The notes beneath the pieces were generated by a model that saw nothing but the letters and a program-made list of their open reading frames with translations, was not told the origin of the DNA and did no database searches. From an uncultured Muribaculaceae bacterium (lineage in GTDB: Bacteria; Bacteroidota; Bacteroidia; Bacteroidales; Muribaculaceae), in contig CAQFOZ010000015.1 of assembly GCA_948788915.1 (NCBI GenBank), positions 1-47,483 of the forward strand: a stretch of 47,483 nt of DNA, given 5' to 3'. This document shows positions 1-7,434 of the stretch, piece by piece. Position 1 is the stretch's first letter; each line of letters starts with the position of its first letter. Made by a program: the position numbers and the translations under genes.

Positions 1-30
1 AAGAAAACGTGAGCCAACTATGCCACGTCG

Positions 31-150
31 TAGTTTGAAGGTCCTGAGAAAACCTGTGAGCAGATGTAACAATAGTAGCCCACGCTATACGCGTGAGAAC
101 CACTATGCTTTTCCTTGCTCAGTTTATGAATTTCTCAGGTTCTCAAACTA
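31..150. repeat. Long imperfect palindrome at left edge
   Basis: The arms at 31-62 and 116-150 are reverse complements with a few mismatches and bulges: AGTTTGAnggtCCTGAGAAA on one side and its counterpart on the other. Inside lie a weak ATAGT/ACTAT pair (72-76 and 102-106) and a perfect hairpin CACGC-tatac-GCGTG at 81-95. The whole could fold into a hairpin of about 120 nt on either strand. Its core differs from the elements at 4556, 12791 and 12959. Function is unknown; a terminator, regulatory RNA or mobile-element end are all possible. Confidence 0.6.
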
Positions 151-496
151 CAAGATAAGCATAACGCTTCTTAATATTCAAATGTCGTGCGAGCCAACGG
201 CTTGCAATCGCAAAATTAATAATAAATTGTGAGAACATAGCCGTTAGCGATAAAAAATTATCGTCTGCCTGATATACCGCGTTTAGGGTGAGATGAATAC
301 CTTTGTTCAGTATCACCCCTATCCCTGAAGTATGCAGTTTATCCTGAAGCACGACAAGTTGCATTACAGAAATTTGCTGTTCCAATGTGGAATTTCAAGT
401 ATCTTTTCTTTGCATACCCAAATCACAAAATCGGCACTAAATTCCGGCACTTTGCCTCCATGATTACGGCTTCAAAAGCTTTGATACGGACATGAA
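151..496. other. Gene-poor segment
   Basis: No convincing gene is seen. One 80-codon frame on the minus strand (143-385) has no recognisable family, overlaps the palindrome at its 3' end and lacks a visible promoter, so it is not called. The segment may be residue of the same mobile patch that carries the RhuM-like gene and the integrase remnant. Confidence 0.4.
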
Positions 497-519
497 AAAG
501 GAGGCTTGTCACCTCCTTT
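491..519 (-). terminator. Rho-independent terminator after RhuM-like gene
   Basis: An 8-bp perfect stem AAAGGAGG/CCTCCTTT (497-504 and 512-519) with a 7-nt loop is followed, on the minus strand, by a run of T (492-499 read in reverse). It lies about 45 nt downstream of the stop codon of the minus-strand RhuM-like gene, the right place and orientation to end that transcript. Confidence 0.75.
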
Positions 520-561
520 CTTTCAATCTTATGAATGTTTTTGCTCTGTAAACGTAGAGAT

Positions 562-1431
562 TTATAACTTTGACAAGAGCTCGGTGCCGGTCATCGCTGT
601 CATCTCGGAGAATGCGAAAAGTTTCTTGCCAAGGTCTTTGAGCGATGCGCCTATGTGATATACCGTCTCGTCAATTATCAGAAAACGGTCATGGGCTCCA
701 TGATATACATTGATTGTGATTTCGGGGTATTGCTGATTATGACGCCGTAGATCCTGACGGAGGACAGGCTTGATTTCCTGCGTATAAATGGTTGCTTTGA
801 CTCCCGGTTTCCTTTTATCAAGCTGTGTCAAAACAGTCGCATCCACGTAATTGTCAATCAGAACTATGCGTGTATTGGCAGATTCAACTAACTTTGATAC
901 TATCACATGAGCATCGAATATCTGCCCTTGAAACAGAATCCCTTCCTTGGGAGGCAATGAAGTTCTTACGAAGAAATCAACATCCCTTCGAATAGCAGCG
1001 ATTTTCCCATCTTGTTCCATAAGCCGTCTATCCAATCTGTCGCTCATTTCTATCAATCTCTGGTTGACCGAATAGCCACGAAGCAGATACTCCTTCAATA
1101 TCTTATTGGCCCACTGCCGGAACTGGGTGCCTCTTAATGACTTGACTCTATACCCTACAGATATGATGACATCAAGATTGTAGTATTTGGTCCGATATCT
1201 TTTGCCGTCAGATGCAGTTGTCAAGTATTCCTTGACAACTGAATTTGCATCTAATTCCCCTTCTTTGAAAATATTATTAGTATGAAGGCTTATGTTCTGT
1301 TTCGTGGTCTGAAACAATTCTACCATCTGAGCCTGCGTAAGCCACACAGTATCACCTTCAACTTGAACATCAAGTTTGAGGGTTTCATCAGGTTGATATA
1401 TTATTATCTCGTTTTCTTGCGTAGATTCCAT
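562..1431 (-). CDS. RhuM-family protein with PLD-like C-terminal domain
   Basis: A 289-residue protein in two parts. Residues 9-125 match the RhuM (virulence protein / ORF6N-like DNA-binding) family, including WLTQAQMVELFQ (30-41) and the conserved GYRVKSLRGTQFRQWA (93-108). After a short charged linker, residues 165-289 look like a phospholipase-D-type fold with H247-x-R249-x4-D254 in place of HxKx4D, followed by GAS (261-263). The start is placed at the ATG at 1429-1431. The longer frame to 1560 only runs through integrase-remnant sequence. RhuM proteins are common in bacterial accessory regions; the role is unknown, perhaps a toxin or phage-defence effector (inference). The gene sits between a terminator and a dead integrase, which suggests it arrived by transfer. 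Confidence 0.8.
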   Translation of the reverse strand: MESTQENEIIIYQPDETLKLDVQVEGDTVWLTQAQMVELFQTTKQNISLHTNNIFKEGELDANSVVKEYLTTASDGKRYRTKYYNLDVIISVGYRVKSLRGTQFRQWANKILKEYLLRGYSVNQRLIEMSDRLDRRLMEQDGKIAAIRRDVDFFVRTSLPPKEGILFQGQIFDAHVIVSKLVESANTRIVLIDNYVDATVLTQLDKRKPGVKATIYTQEIKPVLRQDLRRHNQQYPEITINVYHGAHDRFLIIDETVYHIGASLKDLGKKLFAFSEMTAMTGTELLSKL

Positions 1432-1450
1432 ATGCAAATTTATAAAAAGT

Positions 1451-1695
1451 TTATGACAATTCACTAGGCAGGAATGAGTAATGCAGCCTTTCGACCTCAG
1501 CGGTAAGGGTCTGGGGCAGCAGTTTTGCATAGACCTTTTCGGTGATGTCGGTGCTCCCATGTCCTAACAAGCGACTGACAACCGACATGGATAGCCCTTT
1601 GTTAAGCGCGAAGACTGCGAATGCATGTCATGCCACGTGGAATACCCCATTTCGTCAGAATCGGGTGATAATTCAGCGGGAAATAGGCAAGTTAA
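1451..1695 (-). pseudogene. Tyrosine recombinase (integrase) 3' remnant, broken
   Basis: On the minus strand one frame reads PLNYHPILTKWGI near 1645-1685. After a frameshift another frame reads HVA-stop-HAFAVFALNKGLSMSV, then RLLGHGSTDITEKVYAKLLP, ending at a stop at 1451-1453. These are the box-II part (HxxR, here with the R replaced by a stop codon) and the LLGH...Y tail of Bacteroides-type mobile-element integrases. About 15-20 bases between KWGI and HVA appear deleted. The N-terminal half and catalytic core are missing. It is a relic of an integrated element and cannot encode an active enzyme. Confidence 0.8.
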
Positions 1696-1763
1696 CAAAT
1701 TTCGGCCGAGCTGAATGCCTGAAAATAGACAAGCATATTTTGCGACAAAAGTATACACAACAA

Positions 1764-1803
1764 AAGCGATTGACAAGTCTATTCTGCCGCTTGCCAATCG
1801 CTT
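1764..1803 (-). terminator. Hairpin terminator after DUF2795 gene
   Basis: The arms AAGCGATTG-a-CAAG (1764-1777) and CTTG-c-CAATCGCTT (1790-1803) pair over 13 bp with one mismatch and a 12-nt loop. On the minus strand the stem is followed by TTTTGTTGTG. It lies 40 nt beyond the stop of the minus-strand DUF2795 gene and probably ends the adenosyltransferase-DUF2795 transcript. The plus side is also T-rich, so it may act in both directions. Confidence 0.6.
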
Positions 1804-1843
1804 ATATTTTAGTTTTTACACCCTAAATTGGGCTATTTTTATA

Positions 1844-2065
1844 TCAGTACTCGTCCTCGTTGAAGAAAAAGTCGTCTTTCGAGGGGTAGTCGGGCCAGAT
1901 GTCTTCAATGCTTTCATAAATCTCGCCTTCATCCTCTATTTCCTGGAGGTTCTCTATAACTTCCATTGGCGCACCGCTACGCATTGCAAAGTCTATTAAT
2001 TCCTCTTTTGTTGCCGGCCAGGGCGCATCCTCAAGTTTTGATGCAAGTTCAAGTGTCCAATACAT
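1844..2065 (-). CDS. DUF2795 domain protein
   Basis: A 73-residue acidic protein starting MYWTLELASKLEDAPWPATK and ending in DIWPDYPSKDDFFFNEDEY. It matches the small, highly conserved Bacteroidetes DUF2795 proteins across its full length. The function is not known. The family has a compact helical fold sometimes compared to nucleic-acid-binding modules, but nothing here proves that. It lies 46 nt downstream of the cobalamin adenosyltransferase gene on the same strand with no promoter-like TAnnTTTG between them, so the two are likely cotranscribed. A hairpin at 1764-1803 follows. Confidence 0.85.
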   Translation of the reverse strand: MYWTLELASKLEDAPWPATKEELIDFAMRSGAPMEVIENLQEIEDEGEIYESIEDIWPDYPSKDDFFFNEDEY

Positions 2066-2111
2066 ATCTTTATCTATTTAAATTTATTATTTCTTAAAAT
2101 TGTAATCACCT

Positions 2112-2675
2112 CTATTTTCCTACTTTCCATGTTATCTCTTCATGCCCGGTATGGTGATTAAAATACCTTGCAAGTATAAACAGATAATCAGACAGACGGT
2201 TGATATATCTCAGCACTTCCGGATCAACATAAGCCTCTTCCGCAAGATTAAGGATTCTCCTTTCCGCCCTGCGACAAACCGTCCGCGCCAAATGAGCACG
2301 AGATGACAGGTCACATCCTCCGGGCAATACAAAAGCAAAAATCTTTGGGGTTTTATCGTCCCATCCGTCTATCCAGCTCTCCAATTGAGAAAGTTTATCT
2401 GAAATCAATGATTTACAAGCTATCTCCTTACCATCTTCCGATTCTGTGGCAAGATAGGAACCTATATTGAAAAGCTCGTTCTGAATATCCGTCAACTGTG
2501 CCACGACATCCGGAGGACAATCCTTTCCACTGCCGACAAGCCCGATACAACTCGAAAGTTCATCGACCGTGCCGTATGCCTCTATTCTCACACAATTTTT
2601 TTTGACTCTGCTCCCTCCGACAAGAGAGGTGGATCCTGCATCGCCCGTGCGCGTATATAAAGAACTTTTAGCCAT
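2112..2675 (-). CDS. Cob(I)yrinic acid a,c-diamide adenosyltransferase, PduO type
   Basis: A 187-residue ATP:cob(I)alamin adenosyltransferase of the PduO/EutT-like fold, which attaches the 5'-deoxyadenosyl group of ATP to reduced corrinoid to make coenzyme B12. Visible signatures are the N-terminal ATP-binding YTRTGDAGSTSL (residues 7-18), the VDEL segment near residue 37, and the C-terminal RTVCRRAERRI and RYINRLSDYLF helices that contact nucleotide and corrinoid. Length is normal for the family. It is divergent from dnaX; the intergenic space holds a 15-bp inverted repeat (2696-2710), a possible operator. Bacteroidales usually salvage corrinoids, and this enzyme fits such a salvage step. 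Confidence 0.92.
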   Translation of the reverse strand: MAKSSLYTRTGDAGSTSLVGGSRVKKNCVRIEAYGTVDELSSCIGLVGSGKDCPPDVVAQLTDIQNELFNIGSYLATESEDGKEIACKSLISDKLSQLESWIDGWDDKTPKIFAFVLPGGCDLSSRAHLARTVCRRAERRILNLAEEAYVDPEVLRYINRLSDYLFILARYFNHHTGHEEITWKVGK

Positions 2676-2695
2676 TCCTGTTTCTCTTTTTTCTT

Positions 2696-2710
2696 TGTAA
2701 CGTTGTTACA
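2696..2710. promoter_or_regulatory. Inverted repeat TGTAAC-GTT-GTTACA, possible operator
   Basis: A perfect 6-bp inverted repeat with a 3-nt spacer lies between the divergent adenosyltransferase and dnaX genes, 20 bp upstream of the former's start codon and just upstream of the dnaX -33 element. The size and symmetry fit a dimeric regulator site. No regulator can be named from sequence. Confidence 0.4.
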
Positions 2711-2726
2711 TCAAAATTGTTGCATA

Positions 2727-2758
2727 GTTGCTCTTTTTGATAATATTTTGTAGATTTG
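2727..2758 (+). promoter_or_regulatory. dnaX promoter (Bacteroides type)
   Basis: The -7 element TAGATTTG is at 2751-2758 and a -33-like GTTG at 2727-2730, separated by 20 nt. This fits the Bacteroides consensus TTTG / TAnnTTTG. Transcription would begin near 2763, about 19 nt before the dnaX ATG at 2782, which also supports the shorter dnaX start. Confidence 0.6.
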
Positions 2759-2781
2759 CGTATGATTTCCAAGTTTATTTT

Positions 2782-4545
2782 ATGAGTGAAAACACACCCT
2801 ATATAGTAAGTGCAAGAAAATACCGTCCCGCTACGTTCGCTTCTGTAGTAGGACAAAAAAACCTGACTGCGACTTTAAAGAACTCCATATCTTCAGGACG
2901 GCTGGCACAAGCCTATCTGTTCTGTGGTCCGAGAGGAGTGGGGAAAACATCCTGCGCACGAATTTTTGCACGCACAATCAACTGTTTGAATCCTACTCCG
3001 GAAGGCGAGGCATGCGGCGAATGCGATTCCTGTGTAGCCATATCCAAGGGAAACTCTTTCAACCTGATCGAGCTTGACGCTGCGTCCAACAACCGCGTAG
3101 AAGATATCCGCGAGGTGATTGACCAGGTGAATATCCCTCCACAGCAAGGTAAATACAAAGTGTTCATTATAGATGAGGTTCACATGTTGTCTTCCGCTGC
3201 TTTCAACGCATTCCTAAAGACACTTGAAGAACCGCCAAAGTATGCAATTTTCATACTCGCCACCACTGAAAAGCATAAGGTTATCCCTACTATATTAAGC
3301 CGTTGCCAGATTTATGATTTCAAACGCATAACTGTCGACGACATGGTTGACCATCTGAAATACGTTGCAGCAGACAGAGGTGTCGAAGCAGACCCCCGCG
3401 CGCTCGCTGTCATAGCCCGCAAGGCTGACGGTGCCATGCGCGATGCTTTATCAATATTTGATCAGGTGGCGGCATCTTGCGGAGGACACATTTCTTACGA
3501 AGGAACCCTGAATAACCTTAATGTCCTTGACAGCGATTTTTATTTCCAGCTTACCGACAGTTTTGCTAAAGGAGACATCCCGGATGCCCTTCTCATTTAC
3601 AAAAACATACGAGACAAAGGGTTTGATTCTCTATTCTTTATAAACGGTCTCGCATCACACATACGAGACCTTATGGTCGCAGCCGATCCTCGTACCATTC
3701 CCCTGCTTGAGGTGGATTCCGAAACGTCCGGACGCTTCAGGGAACAGGTAAGCAAACTACCGTTGCAATGGTACTATGCCGCGATGAAAATTCTTAATAA
3801 CGCTGACTACAACTACCGCACTGCAAGCAATAAACAGCTTCTTGTGGAAGTCACCCTTATACGCCTGTGCCAGCTCCTTAAACCCGCCACTCCCCCTTTT
3901 GACTTAGCGGAGGACCTCCCCTCCCTCCGCCCCGTCAACCAAAGCCCAAAACCTGTGTCTTATAGCTACAGGGCAGAGACAAAGGAGAATAGAGTCCCGG
4001 AGATAGTTGCCGAAAAGGAACCGGAATTGAAAAAGACTCCGGAAGAAAGCCATCAGGACAAAATCAGACCGATACCGGATTATCAGGAAAAGCCCAAACC
4101 CCGCAAAACCGCCAACAGACTCCATTCAATGCGACTGTCGGAAATGGATCAAGACCCATCCGATTCTCACAACGAAGTGCAGGACGCAGATTTCACCGAC
4201 TCTCAGTTCGAAGAAGCATGGAATATATTTATGGCCCAGAACCCTGATAAACATATTCTTCTGAGCGCTATGCGGTCTTCAACAAAAACACGTAAAAGCA
4301 AATCTCTATACTCAATCACCGTTGAACTTCCACAGCTCAAAGGCGCGCTCGAGAATCCGGAATTCAAACTTACCCAGTTTCTGAGAACACATCTTAAGAA
4401 TGATAATCTGCAACTGGAAGTAACGGTACAGGCAAATGAAAACAGAGCCAAACGATTGCCGCCTCAAGAATTTCTTAAGAAAATAATGACGCTCAATCCC
4501 GAAATGGCAAATTTTCTGAAATCAATAGACGCTGAAATAAATTGA
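2782..4545 (+). CDS. dnaX: DNA polymerase III subunits gamma/tau
   Basis: A 587-residue clamp-loader ATPase of the replicative polymerase. Visible features: Walker A GPRGVGKT (49-56), a zinc module with C68, C78, C81 and C84, Walker B IIDEVH (129-134), sensor 1 ATTE (160-163) and the SRC arginine-finger motif (173-175). Domain III follows to about residue 365. Then come a charged proline/glutamate-rich linker and a C-terminal tau-like domain from about residue 465. No slippery A-run that would yield a separate gamma product was noticed. The upstream frame extends to 2728, but the promoter -7 box overlaps it, so ATG 2782 is preferred. A long hairpin element fills the gap to nudC. Confidence 0.95.
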   Translation: MSENTPYIVSARKYRPATFASVVGQKNLTATLKNSISSGRLAQAYLFCGPRGVGKTSCARIFARTINCLNPTPEGEACGECDSCVAISKGNSFNLIELDAASNNRVEDIREVIDQVNIPPQQGKYKVFIIDEVHMLSSAAFNAFLKTLEEPPKYAIFILATTEKHKVIPTILSRCQIYDFKRITVDDMVDHLKYVAADRGVEADPRALAVIARKADGAMRDALSIFDQVAASCGGHISYEGTLNNLNVLDSDFYFQLTDSFAKGDIPDALLIYKNIRDKGFDSLFFINGLASHIRDLMVAADPRTIPLLEVDSETSGRFREQVSKLPLQWYYAAMKILNNADYNYRTASNKQLLVEVTLIRLCQLLKPATPPFDLAEDLPSLRPVNQSPKPVSYSYRAETKENRVPEIVAEKEPELKKTPEESHQDKIRPIPDYQEKPKPRKTANRLHSMRLSEMDQDPSDSHNEVQDADFTDSQFEEAWNIFMAQNPDKHILLSAMRSSTKTRKSKSLYSITVELPQLKGALENPEFKLTQFLRTHLKNDNLQLEVTVQANENRAKRLPPQEFLKKIMTLNPEMANFLKSIDAEIN

Positions 4546-4555
4546 TTATGAAGAA

Positions 4556-4735
4556 ATTTAAACTTTTTTCATCGTTAAGATTCGTTAAGATTCTGAGGAT
4601 ATTTTCAATATTGAGAAAGGAACATAGCGGGCTATGTGACTGACGAAATATGGAAAATATACCAAAATATTAATGAAGATTGATGATGAAGAAAACATTT
4701 TTCATATTCTTTTAATTTTCGTAAAAAGTTTAAAT
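4556..4735. repeat. Long imperfect hairpin repeat, copy A
   Basis: This element fills nearly all of the dnaX-nudC gap. Outer arms ATTTAAACTTTTT (4556-4568) and the perfect reverse complement at 4723-4735 flank imperfect inner arms, with about 32 extra nucleotides on the right side. The core is AAGGAA-CATAG-CGGG-CTATG-TGACTGAC (about 4617-4644 as a whole): a 5-bp stem with a CGGG loop, then an internal loop of GGAA against TGACTGA. The same core layout recurs at 12959-13088, with a different but still paired 5-bp stem, and in degraded form at 12791-12898. Confidence 0.75.
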
Positions 4736-4742
4736 CACTTCT

Positions 4743-5363
4743 ATGTCTGTAACAGTAAAAATAACAGAGCAAGGGAAAGTTATTGAGAAGGAGATGGATC
4801 TTCGGGAAGCATGGAACCACATGCCGAAAGCCGAATGGCTCAAAGAAGCAAAAAAAGCGGAACTCAATTATTTTTTTGAGACCAATAAATACTGCGGGAA
4901 ATGTGGATGTGCTCTTGATCAGGCCTCGGACATTTCTTTGACATGCCGCAAATGCGGCAGTGAAATATTCCCTGCCCTTAGCCCGGCAATACTGGTGTTG
5001 ATCAAGAGAGGAGAACAGGCTCTCCTTGTGCATGCGCGTAATTTCAAGAATCCGGACATGCACGCTCTTGTTGCCGGATTTGTCGAAACAGGTGAAAATC
5101 TTGAAGAATGCGTGGCGCGTGAAGTGATGGAAGAAACTTCAATTTCCATAAAAAATATCCGGTACTTTGGCTCCCAATCCTGGCCGTTTCCATCTCAGCT
5201 GATGATTGCCTTTACCGCCGAGTACAATTCCGGTGATATTAAACTTGCAGACAATGAACTTTCATCCGCTCACTGGTTCTCCCGTGAATCGCTTCCCGTG
5301 CTACCAACAATGCCTTCACTGTCAAGAATACTTATAGATGCATGGATCAGTAAAACTGTATAG
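4743..5363 (+). CDS. nudC: NAD(+) diphosphatase / RNA decapping Nudix hydrolase
   Basis: A 206-residue NudC-type Nudix hydrolase, the family that cleaves NAD(H) to NMN plus AMP and removes NAD caps from RNA. A zinc ribbon is present with C51, C54, C68 and C71. The Nudix box runs from G112 to I134 with R126-E127 and E130-E131 in place; the usual Gly before the last residue is Ser133. The NudC signature SQPWPFPxS appears as SQSWPFPSQ (144-152). The N-terminal region is shorter than in E. coli NudC, as is common in Bacteroidetes. No promoter was recognised; the gene follows dnaX after hairpin element A. Confidence 0.9.
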   Translation: MSVTVKITEQGKVIEKEMDLREAWNHMPKAEWLKEAKKAELNYFFETNKYCGKCGCALDQASDISLTCRKCGSEIFPALSPAILVLIKRGEQALLVHARNFKNPDMHALVAGFVETGENLEECVAREVMEETSISIKNIRYFGSQSWPFPSQLMIAFTAEYNSGDIKLADNELSSAHWFSRESLPVLPTMPSLSRILIDAWISKTV

Positions 5364-5452
5364 CCCTTCTATGTTAAACCATCTTATCTTATGTTAAACA
5401 TTGTTAAATATAAGATTCAACTCCACTATCAACACCCATAAACCAAGTCGAA

Positions 5453-5484
5453 ATTGGAATATACGAAATATTTTACTACTTTTG
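5453..5484 (+). promoter_or_regulatory. rimP-nusA-infB promoter
   Basis: The -7 element TACTTTTG is at 5477-5484 and a -33-like ATTG at 5453-5456, with an exact 20-nt spacer. Transcription would start near 5489, giving a leader of roughly 56 nt before the rimP ATG at 5545. That leader contains the hairpin at 5497-5518. Confidence 0.65.
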
Positions 5485-5496
5485 CATATAATTTCC

Positions 5497-5526
5497 GGAG
5501 GGGACGAAAGTCTCCTCCTTGTTTTT
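5497..5526 (+). promoter_or_regulatory. Terminator-like hairpin in rimP leader
   Basis: GGAGGGGA (5497-5504) pairs with TCTCCTCC (5511-5518), including one G-T pair. A CG pair closes a GAAA loop, and TTGTTTTT (5519-5526) follows. The shape is that of an intrinsic terminator inside the 5' leader of an operon whose second gene, NusA, itself modulates termination. It may act as an attenuator. No alternative antiterminator fold was worked out. Confidence 0.55.
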
Positions 5527-5544
5527 GAATCGTAACATAAAATT

Positions 5545-6009
5545 ATGATAGACAACAAGGCATTGACAGATTTCATTGAAAAAAATCTCACAGACACGGA
5601 ATATTTCCTTGTAGATGTAAAAGTGAGCAAAGAAAATGAAATAAAAATAGAGATTGACTCTATGGGCAGCGCCGACATAGATTTCTGCATCGCTCTCTCA
5701 AAGAAAATTGAAGAAGCATTCCCACGTGACAACGAGGATTATGAGCTGGAGGTAGGAAGTGCCGGGCTTACATCTCCGTTTAAAGTTAAAAAACAATATC
5801 TCAAAAATATCGGAAACGAAGTAGAAGTTCTTGCGAAAAAAGGAAAAAAAATCACCGGAGAACTTCTTGAGGCAACTGACAGCGGTTTCAAGATACGGAC
5901 AACTGTAAAAATTAAAGAGGAGGGCAAGAAAAAAGCCACTGAGACAAGCGTGGACATGCAATTCTCATACGATGATATAACTTCCGTAAAATACTTACTG
6001 AAGTTCTGA
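5545..6009 (+). CDS. rimP: Ribosome maturation factor RimP
   Basis: A 154-residue RimP, needed for maturation of the 30S subunit. The N-terminal alpha/beta domain carries the family's core around DIDFCIALSKKIEEAF and the YELEVGSAGLTSPF motif (residues 70-83; the family pattern is YxLEVSSPGxxRPL). The C-terminal SH3-like barrel follows from about residue 90 and is lysine-rich. It is first in the conserved rimP-nusA-infB order. The start codon is the first ATG after the leader hairpin, and no Shine-Dalgarno sequence is evident, as expected for this phylum. Confidence 0.93.
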   Translation: MIDNKALTDFIEKNLTDTEYFLVDVKVSKENEIKIEIDSMGSADIDFCIALSKKIEEAFPRDNEDYELEVGSAGLTSPFKVKKQYLKNIGNEVEVLAKKGKKITGELLEATDSGFKIRTTVKIKEEGKKKATETSVDMQFSYDDITSVKYLLKF

Positions 6010-6112
6010 ATAGTAAACTGCGTGGCATGAAAGCCACTTTTTAAACAAATATTAATTCACAGGCAACAGACAGTTGCCTTAACATAAAACATAGAGAAAT
6101 TTAAATAGTCTT

Positions 6113-7360
6113 ATGGCAAAGAAAGCAGAGACAGTAAACATGGTTGACCGGTTTGCGGAATTTAAAGAACTGAAAAATATAGACAAGGCCACTATGATTT
6201 CGGTTTTGGAGGAATCTTTCCGCAATGTATTGGCAAAGATGTTCGGCACAGATGAAAACTTCGATGTGATCATGAACCCAGACAAGGGTGATTGCGAAAT
6301 ATACCAGAACCTTGAGGTAGTTCCCGACGGAGAAGTTGAAAACAATGATTTGCAAATCGGCATCACTGAAGCCAAACAGATAGATCCTGAATGCGAGATC
6401 GGTGAAGAAGTTACCAAACAGATATTTTTCGAAAAATTCGGACGCCGGGCCATTCTCAATCTTCGTCAGACACTTCAATCAAAAATACTTGACCTGCAGA
6501 AAGATGCTATATACAACAAATTCAAGGAACTTGAAGGCGAAGTTATGACCGGAGAGGTGCATCAGATATGGAAAAAAGAGATGCTACTGCTTGATGAGGA
6601 GCAAAACGAGCTCATCATGCCCAAAGAAGAGCAGATTCCCGGTGATTTCTTCCACAAGGGAGATATGGTCAGGGTGATTGTGAAACGCGTCGACAATCCG
6701 AACAACAATCCCAAGATTATTGTAAGCCGTACAGACCCCCGCTTCCTCCGCAGACTTTTCGAACAGGAGGTGCCTGAAATAAATGAAGGATTGATCACCA
6801 TCAAGGACGTGGCACGAATCCCGGGAGAAAGAGCAAAAATAGCAGTGGAAAGTTATGACGACCGTATTGATCCGGTAGGAGCATGTGTCGGGATAAAGGG
6901 TAGCCGTATACACGGGATTGTGCGTGAGCTCCGGAATGAAAATATAGATGTGATTTCATGGACAGCAAATCCCCAGCTTTACATACAGCGCGCTCTCAGC
7001 CCCGCAAAAATTTCTTCCATCCGTCTTAATCAGGAGACAAAGAAAGCGGAAGTATTTTTGCATCCCGACGAGGTAAGTCTTGCAATTGGCAAAGGTGGTA
7101 TGAATATACGTCTCGCCACAATGCTCACCGGCTACCAGATTGATGTTTACCGAGATATCGAGGAAGGTGAAGAAGATATATATCTTGACGAATTTAGCGA
7201 TGAAATTGATCAGTGGGTGATCGAGGCTCTGAAAAATCTTGGATTGGGCACAGCCAAGGCCGTACTTAACGCACCGCGCAATGTACTTGATCAGGCCGAT
7301 CTTGAAGACAGCACACTGCAACACGTAATGGAGGTTCTTCAGGCTGAGTTTGAAGATTAA
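6113..7360 (+). CDS. nusA: Transcription termination/antitermination factor NusA
   Basis: A 415-residue NusA that binds RNA polymerase and nascent RNA to control pausing, termination and antitermination. The N-terminal polymerase-binding domain covers about residues 1-135. An S1 domain follows (EVMTGEVHQIWKKEML onwards), then tandem KH domains including DPVGACVGIKGSRIHGI and the second GxxG at AIGKGGMNIRLA. A short tail ends the protein, without the two acidic C-terminal repeats of E. coli NusA, the usual form outside Proteobacteria. It lies 103 nt after rimP and 74 nt before infB, in the same operon. Confidence 0.95.
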   Translation: MAKKAETVNMVDRFAEFKELKNIDKATMISVLEESFRNVLAKMFGTDENFDVIMNPDKGDCEIYQNLEVVPDGEVENNDLQIGITEAKQIDPECEIGEEVTKQIFFEKFGRRAILNLRQTLQSKILDLQKDAIYNKFKELEGEVMTGEVHQIWKKEMLLLDEEQNELIMPKEEQIPGDFFHKGDMVRVIVKRVDNPNNNPKIIVSRTDPRFLRRLFEQEVPEINEGLITIKDVARIPGERAKIAVESYDDRIDPVGACVGIKGSRIHGIVRELRNENIDVISWTANPQLYIQRALSPAKISSIRLNQETKKAEVFLHPDEVSLAIGKGGMNIRLATMLTGYQIDVYRDIEEGEEDIYLDEFSDEIDQWVIEALKNLGLGTAKAVLNAPRNVLDQADLEDSTLQHVMEVLQAEFED

Positions 7361-7434
7361 TCAGAATTGATCCGGGGATAGGAAAACACCCTCCCGGACA
7401 GGGGAATTTAAATATAGAAAGAAACAACCAATAT

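Noticed and set aside
31..150. Integron attC site
   Set aside because: The palindrome size is right, but the ends lack the RYYYAAC/GTTRRRY core sites and there is no integron integrase.
143..385. 80-codon minus-strand frame left of the RhuM-like gene
   Set aside because: No family is recognised, its 3' end enters the palindrome arm, and there is no promoter; it may be relic sequence.
1435..1442. -7 element TAAATTTG for the RhuM-like gene
   Set aside because: It fits TAnnTTTG, but no -33 lies at 20 nt spacing and the start would fall inside the ATG.
1564..1797. 77-codon frame overlapping the integrase remnant
   Set aside because: It is a shifted frame of the same remnant; the recombinase motifs occur in the other frames.
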